Positions 26,640 to 36,079 of a stretch of 64,000 bases of DNA are shown piece by piece. The stretch is from positions 1 through 64,000 of the forward strand of contig JAFGBR010000033.1 of assembly GCA_016933045.1 (NCBI GenBank). The letters run 5' to 3'. Under the pieces are notes generated by a model. It did no database searches. It was not told the origin of the DNA and worked only from the letters and a program-made list of their open reading frames with translations. Within the stretch, counting starts at the first letter, position 1. Every line of letters starts with the position of its first letter. The position numbers and the translations under genes were made by a program. The stretch is from Marinilabiliaceae bacterium. Its GTDB lineage: Bacteria > Bacteroidota > Bacteroidia > Bacteroidales > Marinilabiliaceae.

Positions 26640-27632
26640 TTAATAAGGCATTTGATTTTTCAATCTAAATACTAAACTATCTTGTTCAAACTCTAAATTA
26701 AAGGTTCTACAAACAACTAACATCACACTCTGTATATCGGCATTATTAAAACTAGCAGTCAATCTATTATCAAAAATACCCAAATCGGCCAATTCAATTT
26801 GAACTCCATAAACCGACTCTAATGTTTCAACAACCAACCCCATAGGGTCATCTTCAAAAATAATTTCTTTTGTTATCCATGAATTATAATTTCGATTTTG
26901 ATTGATTGACTTAATAAGACTTCCTTCAACCTTATTAAAAACAACTCGTTCACCCTTATGCAAAAAAACCTTTTGGGTGTTTAATGATACCTCAACAACT
27001 CCATTGTCAACTGTAACAACAATATTTTTATCGTTTGGGTGAGCTTTTATATTAAAAGCAGTTCCTAAAACCTTAATCTCAATTTGGTCAACGTTAATTA
27101 CAAAAGGTTGTTCATTTTTTGGAGCAATTTGAAAAAAACCTTCACCTTCGAAACTTACAAATCGTTTATCGCTATCAAATTTCGTAGGATAATAAACCGA
27201 ACTGTTTTGGTTCAAATAAATACGACTTCCATCGCCTAAAATCAACTCTTTATTAATATTGTGTGTTGAAAAAACAAGCATCTTTTGCAACGTTCCAAAC
27301 GGATAATAAAACAAAAAAGCAACTATAAGCAGCACTACTACAAAAGATATTACTCCAACAAAACTACTCCTAGAATTAAACCTGTTAACCTTTTTCATTG
27401 AGGGTTTAATCTGTCCCAATATGTTATTAAAAGCATCTTCGCTATTTATTTTTTTATACTGAAGAGCATAACCTGCTTCGTCCCATGCTTTTTTTGCAAT
27501 ATAAAAATCAGATTCTAACTCTTCGTTATTTTTAACCTGTTCCTCAAACCGGCTCTTTTCGAAGTAGTTTACCTCATTTGACAAGTATTTTGCCATCAGT
27601 TCCCAATCTTTATTATAATCTCTTAAGCTCAT
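26640..27632 (-). CDS. FecR-family anti-sigma factor
   Basis: A 330-residue single-pass inner-membrane regulator. A cytoplasmic N-terminus (1-85) binds the sigma factor. One transmembrane helix (about 90-110) is followed by the FecR domain (about 120-220; LILGDGSRIYLNQNSSVYYP, FEGEGFFQI, VLGTAFNIKAHP) and a C-terminal DUF4974 domain (about 255-325) that has the same fold as STN domains. It lies 43 bases after the sigma gene and 15 before the STN protein gene, giving a complete FecI-FecR-STN relay. Confidence 0.94.
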   Translation of the reverse strand: MSLRDYNKDWELMAKYLSNEVNYFEKSRFEEQVKNNEELESDFYIAKKAWDEAGYALQYKKINSEDAFNNILGQIKPSMKKVNRFNSRSSFVGVISFVVVLLIVAFLFYYPFGTLQKMLVFSTHNINKELILGDGSRIYLNQNSSVYYPTKFDSDKRFVSFEGEGFFQIAPKNEQPFVINVDQIEIKVLGTAFNIKAHPNDKNIVVTVDNGVVEVSLNTQKVFLHKGERVVFNKVEGSLIKSINQNRNYNSWITKEIIFEDDPMGLVVETLESVYGVQIELADLGIFDNRLTASFNNADIQSVMLVVCRTFNLEFEQDSLVFRLKNQMPY

Positions 27633-27675
27633 TTTTATTCATACTTTAACTAGTACTAAATAATTATTACCTGGT

Positions 27676-28248
27676 TTAATTCTCATGAAACACCTTATTC
27701 TTTAAACCAGCTAAATTTTCGCGCAAATATTTTAAAGCCTTTCCTATTTGAATTTCAACTGTTTTTGGCGATATGTGCATTACCAGAGCTATCTCTTTAT
27801 ATTTCATACCTTCAATTCGGTTTAACTTAAATATCTTTCGTCGTTTTTCGGGCATCGAATCTATTACAGACATAATTTTTTTCATTACAAAATCATCTGG
27901 AAAATCGGCCTCGGGCTGAAAAGCATCTTGAAAAAAATTAGATTGATATGTACGGATAACCTTTTGTCTTTTAATTTCATTTCTGCAACGATTTCGTACA
28001 GAAACAACCAAATAAGCCTGAACAGATTGAATTTCTAACACATCCTTCTTCTCCCATAAATTCACAAACACCTCTTGTACAATATTTTCTGCCAAATCCT
28101 GATCACCCACATATCTCATCCCTAAAATTACCAAATGCCTGTAATACCTATCGAATAGCTGCTTATAAGCAACTACATCACCATTTCTTAACTTATAAAT
28201 AGTCGAAATAGTCAAACAATCATTTATTGCAGGCTTTTTCCTTTTCAT
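27676..28248 (-). CDS. FecI-like ECF sigma factor (Bacteroidota sigma-70 family)
   Basis: A 190-residue sigma factor. Region 2 has FDRYYRHLVILGMRYV, AENIVQEVFVNLWEKKD and AYLVVSVRNRCRNEIKR. Region 4 has MPEKRRKIFKLNRIEGMKYKEIALVMHISPKTVEIQIGKAL, the helix-turn-helix typical of the Bacteroidota FecI-like family. It heads the FecIR unit and should direct transcription of targets, perhaps its own operon, when FecR is signalled. Confidence 0.94.
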   Translation of the reverse strand: MKRKKPAINDCLTISTIYKLRNGDVVAYKQLFDRYYRHLVILGMRYVGDQDLAENIVQEVFVNLWEKKDVLEIQSVQAYLVVSVRNRCRNEIKRQKVIRTYQSNFFQDAFQPEADFPDDFVMKKIMSVIDSMPEKRRKIFKLNRIEGMKYKEIALVMHISPKTVEIQIGKALKYLRENLAGLKNKVFHEN

Positions 28249-28311
28249 TTCTTAATAATATTTATTACAGACAAATGAAACGATTGATTACCCCTATTAA
28301 AAGATAAGAAA

Positions 28312-29889
28312 TTACTCAGAAATTTCAAATACAGAAACAACGAGTGCATGATCGGAAGGAAAACCATATTGATGCTCACTTATAGTTCGACTCGAAACTA
28401 CTTTTAAAGCATCTCCTTTATAATAAATGTAGTCAATCCTACTATTAAAAACCTCTTTGAAAAGCGGGGACCAAGTGTTTCCTCTAAACTTTACCTCATC
28501 AGGGTGAACTTTTCTATAACTATCAATAAAACCATATCCATCAAGCATTTTACTAATCGAAAAAGGAATAACCATATTATTATTATTCGCCTTATTTTTT
28601 TCAGTCCAATCAAAATGAGAACCGGTATTAAAATTACCTGCTACAATAATATTTGTTGAAGTACCACGTTCCCACCTGGGTATTTCACTTAAAATAAAAC
28701 GCATTTCAACGCCACGCGTTTTTTGTTCCCACAACATAAGTGAATCAACCGACACAAAACCACTTTTTACATAGGCACTAATATCGGGTTGAGGACTTAA
28801 CCACACCGGATAAACCATTACATTTCGGTTTTTATCCAACTGTATTTGAACACCTCCTGAGTGCTCCTTTTTATATATATTAAAAGATGCAGAAATTGGA
28901 AACCTACTGATTACCGATATATTATCACTTCTTTTATAAAGAAAAAAACCCAATTGATCAGCTATTTTTTCACCTCCCCCATAAGTTTCCTGAAGACAAA
29001 TAATATCTCCATCGACACTTCGAATTATTTCAACAATACGCTCTATACCAACTGTTTTACCCAAATATTCGCCTCCTTGATATATATTCCATGTTAAAAC
29101 AACCAATTTACTATCATCTAACAAAGGTGAAGATACATTTTTGTTTGTATGATGATCCCAAATATTAGCTATTTCAGATGCTGTCAACACTCGTCCCCAA
29201 AACGTAAACTCATCAATATATCCATTAAAAGTATCTCGACGTTTATCAAAACTATACGGATCTCCTCCAAAAACAATTCCTCCGGGCTGATTTAAACTAT
29301 CACACTCCTCAACACTAATAACTGCAACATTTACTCCATCAAAATAATGACGAACCTCCTTATTACTTTTATCATACGAAAAAGATAACAAATGCCAATT
29401 ATCATCATTAATGCGTTGACGTGGATATGATGGATTATATTTCCACACATTTTTTCCGTCCGACATCTCCCATTGCCACAATCCTGTTGATGTTGAAAAC
29501 ACTTTCCACCCCTTATAATTATTCATATAATCTTCGGTATAACAACTTGCAATCATGTAGCCATCAATATCATTTTTTTGTTTTTTTATCCAAAAAACAA
29601 CCGAGAATCCTTCATAATCATCAACATTAAATAAAGTTGGGAAACTAACCTCAACAGGAACTCTTTTTTGTGCAGTAGCAGTCAAATTCAAACACGAATC
29701 AACAATTCCCTTATCGTACGACAATTCTATATTATCTTCCTTTGCCATTTTCAAAACACCACTATTCTCAAACCTTGAATCGAAAGAATACCCAACAAGC
29801 GGTATTCCTGTCGATTTCACAGGCTCTTTTTTAAAGTAGGCACAGGATGATAATACAAACCCGATAATAAAAAATACAATACCCTTCAA
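28312..29889 (-). CDS. Lipoprotein with LamG-like and endonuclease/exonuclease/phosphatase domains
   Basis: A 525-residue lipoprotein (signal with lipobox LSSC). The N-terminal half (about 30-245) is a concanavalin/LamG-like lectin sandwich (FDGVNVAVISVEE, GYIDEFTFWGRVLTASEI). The C-terminal half is an endonuclease/exonuclease/phosphatase domain: WNIYQGG, LQETYGG (metal Glu), AGNFNTG, SRIDYIYY and FPSDHALV (catalytic Asp-His). Substrates in this superfamily include nucleic acids, phosphoinositides and sphingomyelin; a surface-bound phosphodiesterase is the best guess. It lies 63 bases before fecI and 57 after the hybrid kinase, all on one strand. Confidence 0.85.
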   Translation of the reverse strand: MKGIVFFIIGFVLSSCAYFKKEPVKSTGIPLVGYSFDSRFENSGVLKMAKEDNIELSYDKGIVDSCLNLTATAQKRVPVEVSFPTLFNVDDYEGFSVVFWIKKQKNDIDGYMIASCYTEDYMNNYKGWKVFSTSTGLWQWEMSDGKNVWKYNPSYPRQRINDDNWHLLSFSYDKSNKEVRHYFDGVNVAVISVEECDSLNQPGGIVFGGDPYSFDKRRDTFNGYIDEFTFWGRVLTASEIANIWDHHTNKNVSSPLLDDSKLVVLTWNIYQGGEYLGKTVGIERIVEIIRSVDGDIICLQETYGGGEKIADQLGFFLYKRSDNISVISRFPISASFNIYKKEHSGGVQIQLDKNRNVMVYPVWLSPQPDISAYVKSGFVSVDSLMLWEQKTRGVEMRFILSEIPRWERGTSTNIIVAGNFNTGSHFDWTEKNKANNNNMVIPFSISKMLDGYGFIDSYRKVHPDEVKFRGNTWSPLFKEVFNSRIDYIYYKGDALKVVSSRTISEHQYGFPSDHALVVSVFEISE

Positions 29890-29946
29890 TATTTTTATGT
29901 TTTTAAGTTAATTTAAAAACTACAACAATAATGGTTTAATTCTCTT

Positions 29947-32900
29947 TTACTCAATTTTAAAAATTTTGTTCTTTTTTATTTCAGTCAATAACTTATTCAA
30001 TTCGTTTTCCATTTGCGGAAACATAGTTTTAAATGCTTCATTATCTTTCTCTTTAAAAGCTTTTTCGGTTTCAATTGCTAATGGATACAACCTAAATGCA
30101 CTTATAGTTCCTGTAATTCCTTTAAATGAATGTAACATTCGGTGTGCATCATCGAAATGCCCGGCATTAATCTCTTTTTTTACTATTTCAATAAACTTAA
30201 TATGATCATGATAAAACCTAATAATAAGCCTTTCATAAAAATCCCATCGATTAACCATACGATTCAACCCTTCTTCTACATTTAATCCATCAATTTTAAC
30301 ATTATTAATATTAGGAATGGTTGTTGTAAGTTTATCTGATGAACTAACACTAGCACCCTCTTGTTCTTTTTTATTTTTTACCTGGTCAAAAATCGTTTTA
30401 TATAAATGATGTGGTTCTATTGGTTTTGCAACCATATCGATCATACCAGCATTAATACAACGTTCTTTTGCCCCCTCCACTGCATCGGCTGTCATAGCAA
30501 CAATGGGCAAGGACTCACACCCTGATAGTTTCTTGATAGCTTCTGCGGCTGAATATCCGTCTAAAAGAGGCATTTGAATATCCATCAAAATCAAATCGTA
30601 TTTCGAAGGGTTACCCGAACGCCGAACCATATCAATAGCTTCTTTTCCGTTCTCGGCCAATTCAACTTTAATCCCTGCAAGCTCAAGCAATTCAATTCCT
30701 ATTTGCTGGTTTGTTTCATTATCTTCAACTAGTAAAACCTGAACATCTTTTAATTTTTGCAGCTCATTTAACCAAGTAGTTTCAGCCGGGTCTTTAACAT
30801 TTGAAAGTATGCCACCTTGCCCCATTGCTTTCGACATACAATCGAGAAGAGCTGAATAAGTAAATGGTTTATATAAAATATACAACAGATTATTTTTTTT
30901 CACCCAATCAATCTGCTCATCAAAATCAAAAGCCGATACAACAATAATTATTGGTAACGAGGGTGCAATTTCTTTAATAATTTTTGAAAACCTAATATCA
31001 CTCTCGGCATCTTTCCAGTCAATTATAATAAAATCCCATTTTTCACGATTATCGGGTTTCTCTAAATAACCTATTGTTTCATATATGTCATCCCACAAAT
31101 GAACATCAAAATGATATTCTTTCAAATATCGTTGAATAATATTACCGGCAGTAATATTTGAATCACAAATAAGAACCGATTTTCCTTTGCCCGATATTTT
31201 TGCAAACAGTTCATCTTTTTTTTGTTTGGAGGCAATTTCAAGATTAACTGTAAAATAGAACTCGCTACCTAAACCATATGAACTTTCAACCCATATTTCA
31301 CCACCCATTAAATTAGAAAGCCTTTTACATATTGCCAATCCCAAACCCGTTCCTCCATAGCGTCGGGTTGTTGAACTATCGGCCTGACTAAAAGAATCAA
31401 ATAAAACAGCTTGTTGATCTTCACGAATTCCTATACCTGTATCTTTTACACTAAAAAGTAACAACGCCATCTGATCTTTATGGTTTTCAACCTTCACATT
31501 TACAACAACCTCTCCTTCGGGGGTGAACTTTACAGCATTATTAACCAGATTAGTTAATATTTGACCTAAACGCAATGGATCACCAATCAAACTAAGTGGT
31601 ACTTTAGGAGAAATATTAAACGCTATTTCAAGTCCTTTTTCATAAGCTTTATACGATATCATACTCGATAAATTTGAGAATAATGACTCCAAATCGAATT
31701 CAATATGCTCAAAATCGAGTTTACCTGCTTCTATTTTCGAAAAATCAAGTATATCATTAATAATGCCCAATAACGATTGCGATGACGATTGAATTTTTTT
31801 CAAATACTCCAACTGATGTAACTCAGGCTCTTTATCAATTGCCAAATGAGTCCATCCAATAATTGCATTCATTGGAGTACGAATTTCATGACTCATCCTG
31901 GCTAAAAACTCACTCTTTGCTTTTGTTGCGGCTTCGGCTGCTTCCTTCGCATCTTTAAGCAACAACGAATCATGATCCTTTGCAATTGCTATACCCAAAG
32001 TAACTGCAAATGCCTTAAATATTGCCCTTTGAGAATCAGAAAACCGCACTTTTGACATTGAATAACCAAATCCAATAAACCCCCAAAAATCTTCTTTTAC
32101 AAATATTGGAACCAACAAAACACTCCCTAAATCAAGCCAGTCAAAAAAGTGTTGTTCGGCAGTTGCCAACTCGCCCATATTTGATATCACCTCTTTATTA
32201 TCGGCCAGCGAATGATACCAGTGTGGCGCGTATTCTTCAAAAGATATCTCTCTCAATTCAGGACGATGAATAGGATCTATTTTTCCTTTAGCCCACTCAA
32301 ACTGATGTGTAAAAGTTAAACAATCAAGTTCGTTTACTGTATTTTTAAACACAAACGATCTGTCAACACCTGCACTTTGTCCAATAATTCGTAATGATTT
32401 TGATATAGCTACATCAGGATCGGTATTTACAATTAACTCTTTCACAGCCTCAGCAACACCTTCAAGAAATCGATCGCGCCTTATTACTTCTGACAAAACC
32501 TCTTTTTGAGGCGACACATCAACTATTACACCCTGCAATACAACTGAACCATCCTTATTACCCGAAATAAAAGTTCCCTTTTCATGAAGCCATTTTACCT
32601 GCCCCATACTATCTTTAATTCGGTACTCAATCTCATACTGTTTTCCCATGTGCCTTGGGTTCATTAATAACGATAAGAGTTTTCCCCTGTCTTCTTCATA
32701 AACAATATCAATAAACCGTTGATACCCCTTTATGCAATCATTACTGTTATACCCTGTTAGTAAGTCATACCCCTCACTTAAAAACAACATTGTCCTGCTG
32801 GCATCATTAAGTCCTTTAAATACAATTCCCGGCACATTACTAACCATATTACGGTAATTGTCCTGACTAACTTGCAAATCGCTCTGGACCAATTTCAACA

Positions 32901-34287
32901 ACGATACATCTGTTGATTGTGAACAAACCGCAGTAACCTCTCCTTCATCATTTAATATGGGAAATTTACTTGTTAAATAACTATATACACAACCATTAAG
33001 AACAAGTTCATTTTCAAACTCAATAGCTTTTTTATTTTTTATTACCTCATTGTCTGAATCAATAAAACGTTTTGCAACATCAGATCCGAATATTTCATTT
33101 GCTGTTTTTCCAATAACATCTAACGAAGAACATTTCATACGTTGAAGCCATCTCTCATTTACTAGAGTATATTTCCCATCGGTACTTTTTACAGTAATTA
33201 ACGATGAGTTATTTTTAATAATATTATCCAAAAAATTCCTGCTTTCACCCAATATCTTTTCAGCAATTTTACGTTTTTTCTCATCTTTCTGTATCTGGCC
33301 TGTAAACATAAACGCCAATAATCCACTACTTAATAAAGCAAAAGTCATTAAAAAAAGAATCATATTCGAGTTTCTAACTCTGGCTTTTGCAATATCGGCA
33401 AGTGTTGCTTTATTAGCCCTTTCGCCCAATTCCATTATTTGATTGGCATATAATAATAACTGCCCTTCAATTTGCATTTGACGTTCTCGTGAACTTATTA
33501 ACCCACTTTGACAAATCTGGTATTTCTGCAACTCAATATTAACACGACTAAAAGCATTAAGTACTTCGTTATGATGTATATAATCCTTTATTCCCATTGT
33601 AAATATATCGAGATGTTTAGCTATTAACTTCAAGGAATCTTTTGCAGATGGAGGCAAAATACTTTTAACACCCGATAATTCAATTTGCCTCATATAATAA
33701 AGATTTTGAAAAACCTGCTTAGATGCTAAAACAACTCTATAACGTTCATTTGATGACATATCGGGAAAATTCCAAATCCCCGATTTAAATAGCAACGAAT
33801 CAATTTTTCCAATCGTAGAAGATGCATCATTCTCATAACCCTGTTTTTCTGATTCATATCTTAAATAATCATTCAACAACCCCTGGTAATTTGCAATAAG
33901 GTTTACCACTGGTTTAAGCTTTTTCAATAGGTCAGGATTATCATCATGTGTTTCAATTTCGTTAATTAACCTACCAATATCATAAGTCAAACTATCCATC
34001 CTTAAAATTGAATCATCATCAGCATTGAAAAAACGAATATTTTTTTCATTTAACCGAACCTGGTAAATACGTTGTATCAAATTATTAACCCTTCCTATTG
34101 CATCAACCAATTTATCCAATCGATTAAGCCCCTTTAAACCAATAAAACCAACAAAAACAAGAATAATTAGATTAATACCAAACCCCAACAATACCTTTCG
34201 TTGAATCGTCATTCTTTCTATTTTTAAAAATAGTTTTGCAATTTTTTTAAAAAACATATTTAAAAGCGTTATATACTTAATATACAA
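29947..34287 (-). CDS. Hybrid sensor histidine kinase with PAS, GAF, two receiver and HPt domains
   Basis: A 1446-residue phosphorelay protein. TM1 (about 32-52) and TM2 (about 308-328) flank a helical periplasmic sensor; two PAS domains (about 345-600) and a GAF domain (about 615-770) follow. The HisKA box has H800 in MSHEIRTPMNAIIGW. The ATPase domain has NLVNNAVKFTPEG and YGGTGLGLAI. A degenerate first receiver (about 1030-1150) precedes the true receiver with D1236 in LILMDIQMP. A C-terminal HPt carries H1386 in LHSFKGITGT. All four relay steps are therefore in one chain, and an external response regulator would be the output. The ATG at 34257 is an alternative start. Confidence 0.94.
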   Translation of the reverse strand: MYIKYITLLNMFFKKIAKLFLKIERMTIQRKVLLGFGINLIILVFVGFIGLKGLNRLDKLVDAIGRVNNLIQRIYQVRLNEKNIRFFNADDDSILRMDSLTYDIGRLINEIETHDDNPDLLKKLKPVVNLIANYQGLLNDYLRYESEKQGYENDASSTIGKIDSLLFKSGIWNFPDMSSNERYRVVLASKQVFQNLYYMRQIELSGVKSILPPSAKDSLKLIAKHLDIFTMGIKDYIHHNEVLNAFSRVNIELQKYQICQSGLISSRERQMQIEGQLLLYANQIMELGERANKATLADIAKARVRNSNMILFLMTFALLSSGLLAFMFTGQIQKDEKKRKIAEKILGESRNFLDNIIKNNSSLITVKSTDGKYTLVNERWLQRMKCSSLDVIGKTANEIFGSDVAKRFIDSDNEVIKNKKAIEFENELVLNGCVYSYLTSKFPILNDEGEVTAVCSQSTDVSLLKLVQSDLQVSQDNYRNMVSNVPGIVFKGLNDASRTMLFLSEGYDLLTGYNSNDCIKGYQRFIDIVYEEDRGKLLSLLMNPRHMGKQYEIEYRIKDSMGQVKWLHEKGTFISGNKDGSVVLQGVIVDVSPQKEVLSEVIRRDRFLEGVAEAVKELIVNTDPDVAISKSLRIIGQSAGVDRSFVFKNTVNELDCLTFTHQFEWAKGKIDPIHRPELREISFEEYAPHWYHSLADNKEVISNMGELATAEQHFFDWLDLGSVLLVPIFVKEDFWGFIGFGYSMSKVRFSDSQRAIFKAFAVTLGIAIAKDHDSLLLKDAKEAAEAATKAKSEFLARMSHEIRTPMNAIIGWTHLAIDKEPELHQLEYLKKIQSSSQSLLGIINDILDFSKIEAGKLDFEHIEFDLESLFSNLSSMISYKAYEKGLEIAFNISPKVPLSLIGDPLRLGQILTNLVNNAVKFTPEGEVVVNVKVENHKDQMALLLFSVKDTGIGIREDQQAVLFDSFSQADSSTTRRYGGTGLGLAICKRLSNLMGGEIWVESSYGLGSEFYFTVNLEIASKQKKDELFAKISGKGKSVLICDSNITAGNIIQRYLKEYHFDVHLWDDIYETIGYLEKPDNREKWDFIIIDWKDAESDIRFSKIIKEIAPSLPIIIVVSAFDFDEQIDWVKKNNLLYILYKPFTYSALLDCMSKAMGQGGILSNVKDPAETTWLNELQKLKDVQVLLVEDNETNQQIGIELLELAGIKVELAENGKEAIDMVRRSGNPSKYDLILMDIQMPLLDGYSAAEAIKKLSGCESLPIVAMTADAVEGAKERCINAGMIDMVAKPIEPHHLYKTIFDQVKNKKEQEGASVSSSDKLTTTIPNINNVKIDGLNVEEGLNRMVNRWDFYERLIIRFYHDHIKFIEIVKKEINAGHFDDAHRMLHSFKGITGTISAFRLYPLAIETEKAFKEKDNEAFKTMFPQMENELNKLLTEIKKNKIFKIE

Positions 34288-34381
34288 TTAATTTACCTAT
34301 ATCCGATTGTAATAACTCAACAATTTAATACTGATAAAATTTTTAAATACTATAAAACTAACCAAATTATTTTTTTAAAAA

Positions 34382-34417
34382 AGATTGATTTATTTTACAT
34401 CCGAAATAAATCAATCT
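34382..34417 (+). promoter_or_regulatory. Perfect 14-bp inverted repeat abutting a start codon
   Basis: The arms 34382-34395 and 34404-34417 are perfectly complementary around an 8-base loop. The repeat ends 4 bases before the ATG of the GHL10 gene. As RNA it would put a hairpin over the initiation region; as DNA it could be an operator shared with the divergent hybrid kinase. Confidence 0.55.
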
Positions 34418-34421
34418 ATTT

Positions 34422-35909
34422 ATGAAACTTTTATTTTTTATTATATCATTACTTGCTATAACAACAGCAATTGCTAATCCTAAATACGAACTGCGTGGGG
34501 TTTGGATTGCCACGGTAAATAACATCGATTGGCCATCAAAGCCAGGCCTTCCAAGCGATATACAAAAAAAAGAAATTATTGCCCTTTTAAATATTGCAAA
34601 AAAAAACAATTTAAATGCTGTTTTCTTACAAGTAAGACCAACATCCGATGCAATATTCCCATCTATTATTGAACCTTGGTCTTTTTATATATCAGGAAAA
34701 TCGGGTCAAAAACCAAGCCCATATTACGATCCACTTAAATATTGGATTGAACAAGCCCACAAACGAAACATTGAGTTACATGCATGGATAAACCCTTTCA
34801 GGGCTTCCATGTCGATTAATGACGAATTAGACACTCGACACCCGGTAAAAAAACATCCCGAATGGTTTATTAAATATGCCAATAAACACCAATATGACCC
34901 TGGAAACCCAAAATGCAGAGAACATATATTTAAAGTTGTTGACGAGCTTATTACCCGATACAATATTGATGGAATACACATGGATGACTATTTTTATCCC
35001 TACCCTGTAAAAAACGAAATATTCAACGACAGTAGCTCATTTATCAAACACAACCCAAACAAAATTAATACAATAGAGGACTGGAGACGTCAAAATGTTA
35101 ATATGACAATTGAAGGAATTAGAAATACAATAAAAATAAAAAAACCCGAAGTTGCTTTTGGTATAAGCCCTTTTGGAGTTTGGAGAAACAATAACCGTGA
35201 TAGCACCGGTTCTACCACGCAAGCAGGCATAACAAACTACGATGATTTATATGCCGATGTTTTAAAATGGTTAAAAAATGGATGGATCGATTATATTATT
35301 CCCCAAATTTATTGGGATACAGAACACTCAAAAGCCAACTACAAAACACTCACAAAATGGTGGAGTAATAACTCATATGGTAAACCTCTTTTTATTGGCC
35401 ATGCTTTATATCGTATCAAAAATGATAATGAAAACTGGAATAACCCTTCTCAAATGCCAAATCAAATTAGCTTTTTAAGAGACAGTACAACAGCTTTAGG
35501 AAGTGTTTTTTTTAGTATTAATCATTTTAAAAGAGATATCTTAGGATTTCAAGATTCATTAAAAAACAAATTTTATAAATACCCTGCTTTAATTCCATCT
35601 CTTACCGACAAATATGCTCCGCCAATAATCAACTCCTCATTAAACGTAAAAAAACGCTTTGGCAAAATTAAACTATCTATTAACAATCCCTCAACAACAA
35701 TCAAACACTTTGTAATTTATACTTATAAAGCGAACGAAACCAACCCCCTACTATACCCAAAAAACATCTATTCAATTACTAAAGAAAAAAATATTATTAT
35801 TAAAAAAAACCTGTTTGAACATAATCAAACATACTATTTCAAAATTGAAGCAATAGACCATTTTAACCGAAGTTGCGGAATTAGTATGCCAATCAGAAAA
35901 AAGTTTTAA
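34422..35909 (+). CDS. GHL10 (DUF187) glycosyl hydrolase-like lipoprotein-free exported protein
   Basis: A 495-residue exported protein (signal 1-18, ending AIANP). The GHL10 family TIM barrel is clear: ELRGVWIATVNNIDWPS, NLNAVFLQVRPTSDA, ELHAWINPFR, YNIDGIHMDDYFYP (acidic residues expected at the active site), FGISPFGVWRN and WIDYIIPQIYWD. A small C-terminal beta domain (about 400-495) follows. Family members are thought to act on cell-wall or exopolysaccharide glycans; the substrate here is unknown. It is divergent from the hybrid kinase gene. Confidence 0.88.
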   Translation: MKLLFFIISLLAITTAIANPKYELRGVWIATVNNIDWPSKPGLPSDIQKKEIIALLNIAKKNNLNAVFLQVRPTSDAIFPSIIEPWSFYISGKSGQKPSPYYDPLKYWIEQAHKRNIELHAWINPFRASMSINDELDTRHPVKKHPEWFIKYANKHQYDPGNPKCREHIFKVVDELITRYNIDGIHMDDYFYPYPVKNEIFNDSSSFIKHNPNKINTIEDWRRQNVNMTIEGIRNTIKIKKPEVAFGISPFGVWRNNNRDSTGSTTQAGITNYDDLYADVLKWLKNGWIDYIIPQIYWDTEHSKANYKTLTKWWSNNSYGKPLFIGHALYRIKNDNENWNNPSQMPNQISFLRDSTTALGSVFFSINHFKRDILGFQDSLKNKFYKYPALIPSLTDKYAPPIINSSLNVKKRFGKIKLSINNPSTTIKHFVIYTYKANETNPLLYPKNIYSITKEKNIIIKKNLFEHNQTYYFKIEAIDHFNRSCGISMPIRKKF

Positions 35910-36079
35910 GATCAGTTAAAAAATTAAATTAGTTATTTAATAGCAATAATATTTTCTATTTATTAATATATTTGTTTAATCTATTGAATTTTGAACATAT
36001 CTTGTTTATATTTCATCTTTATTTGAAGTATGACTCATAATAAAATATTTAATACACTCATTATCATTTAAATAAAATT

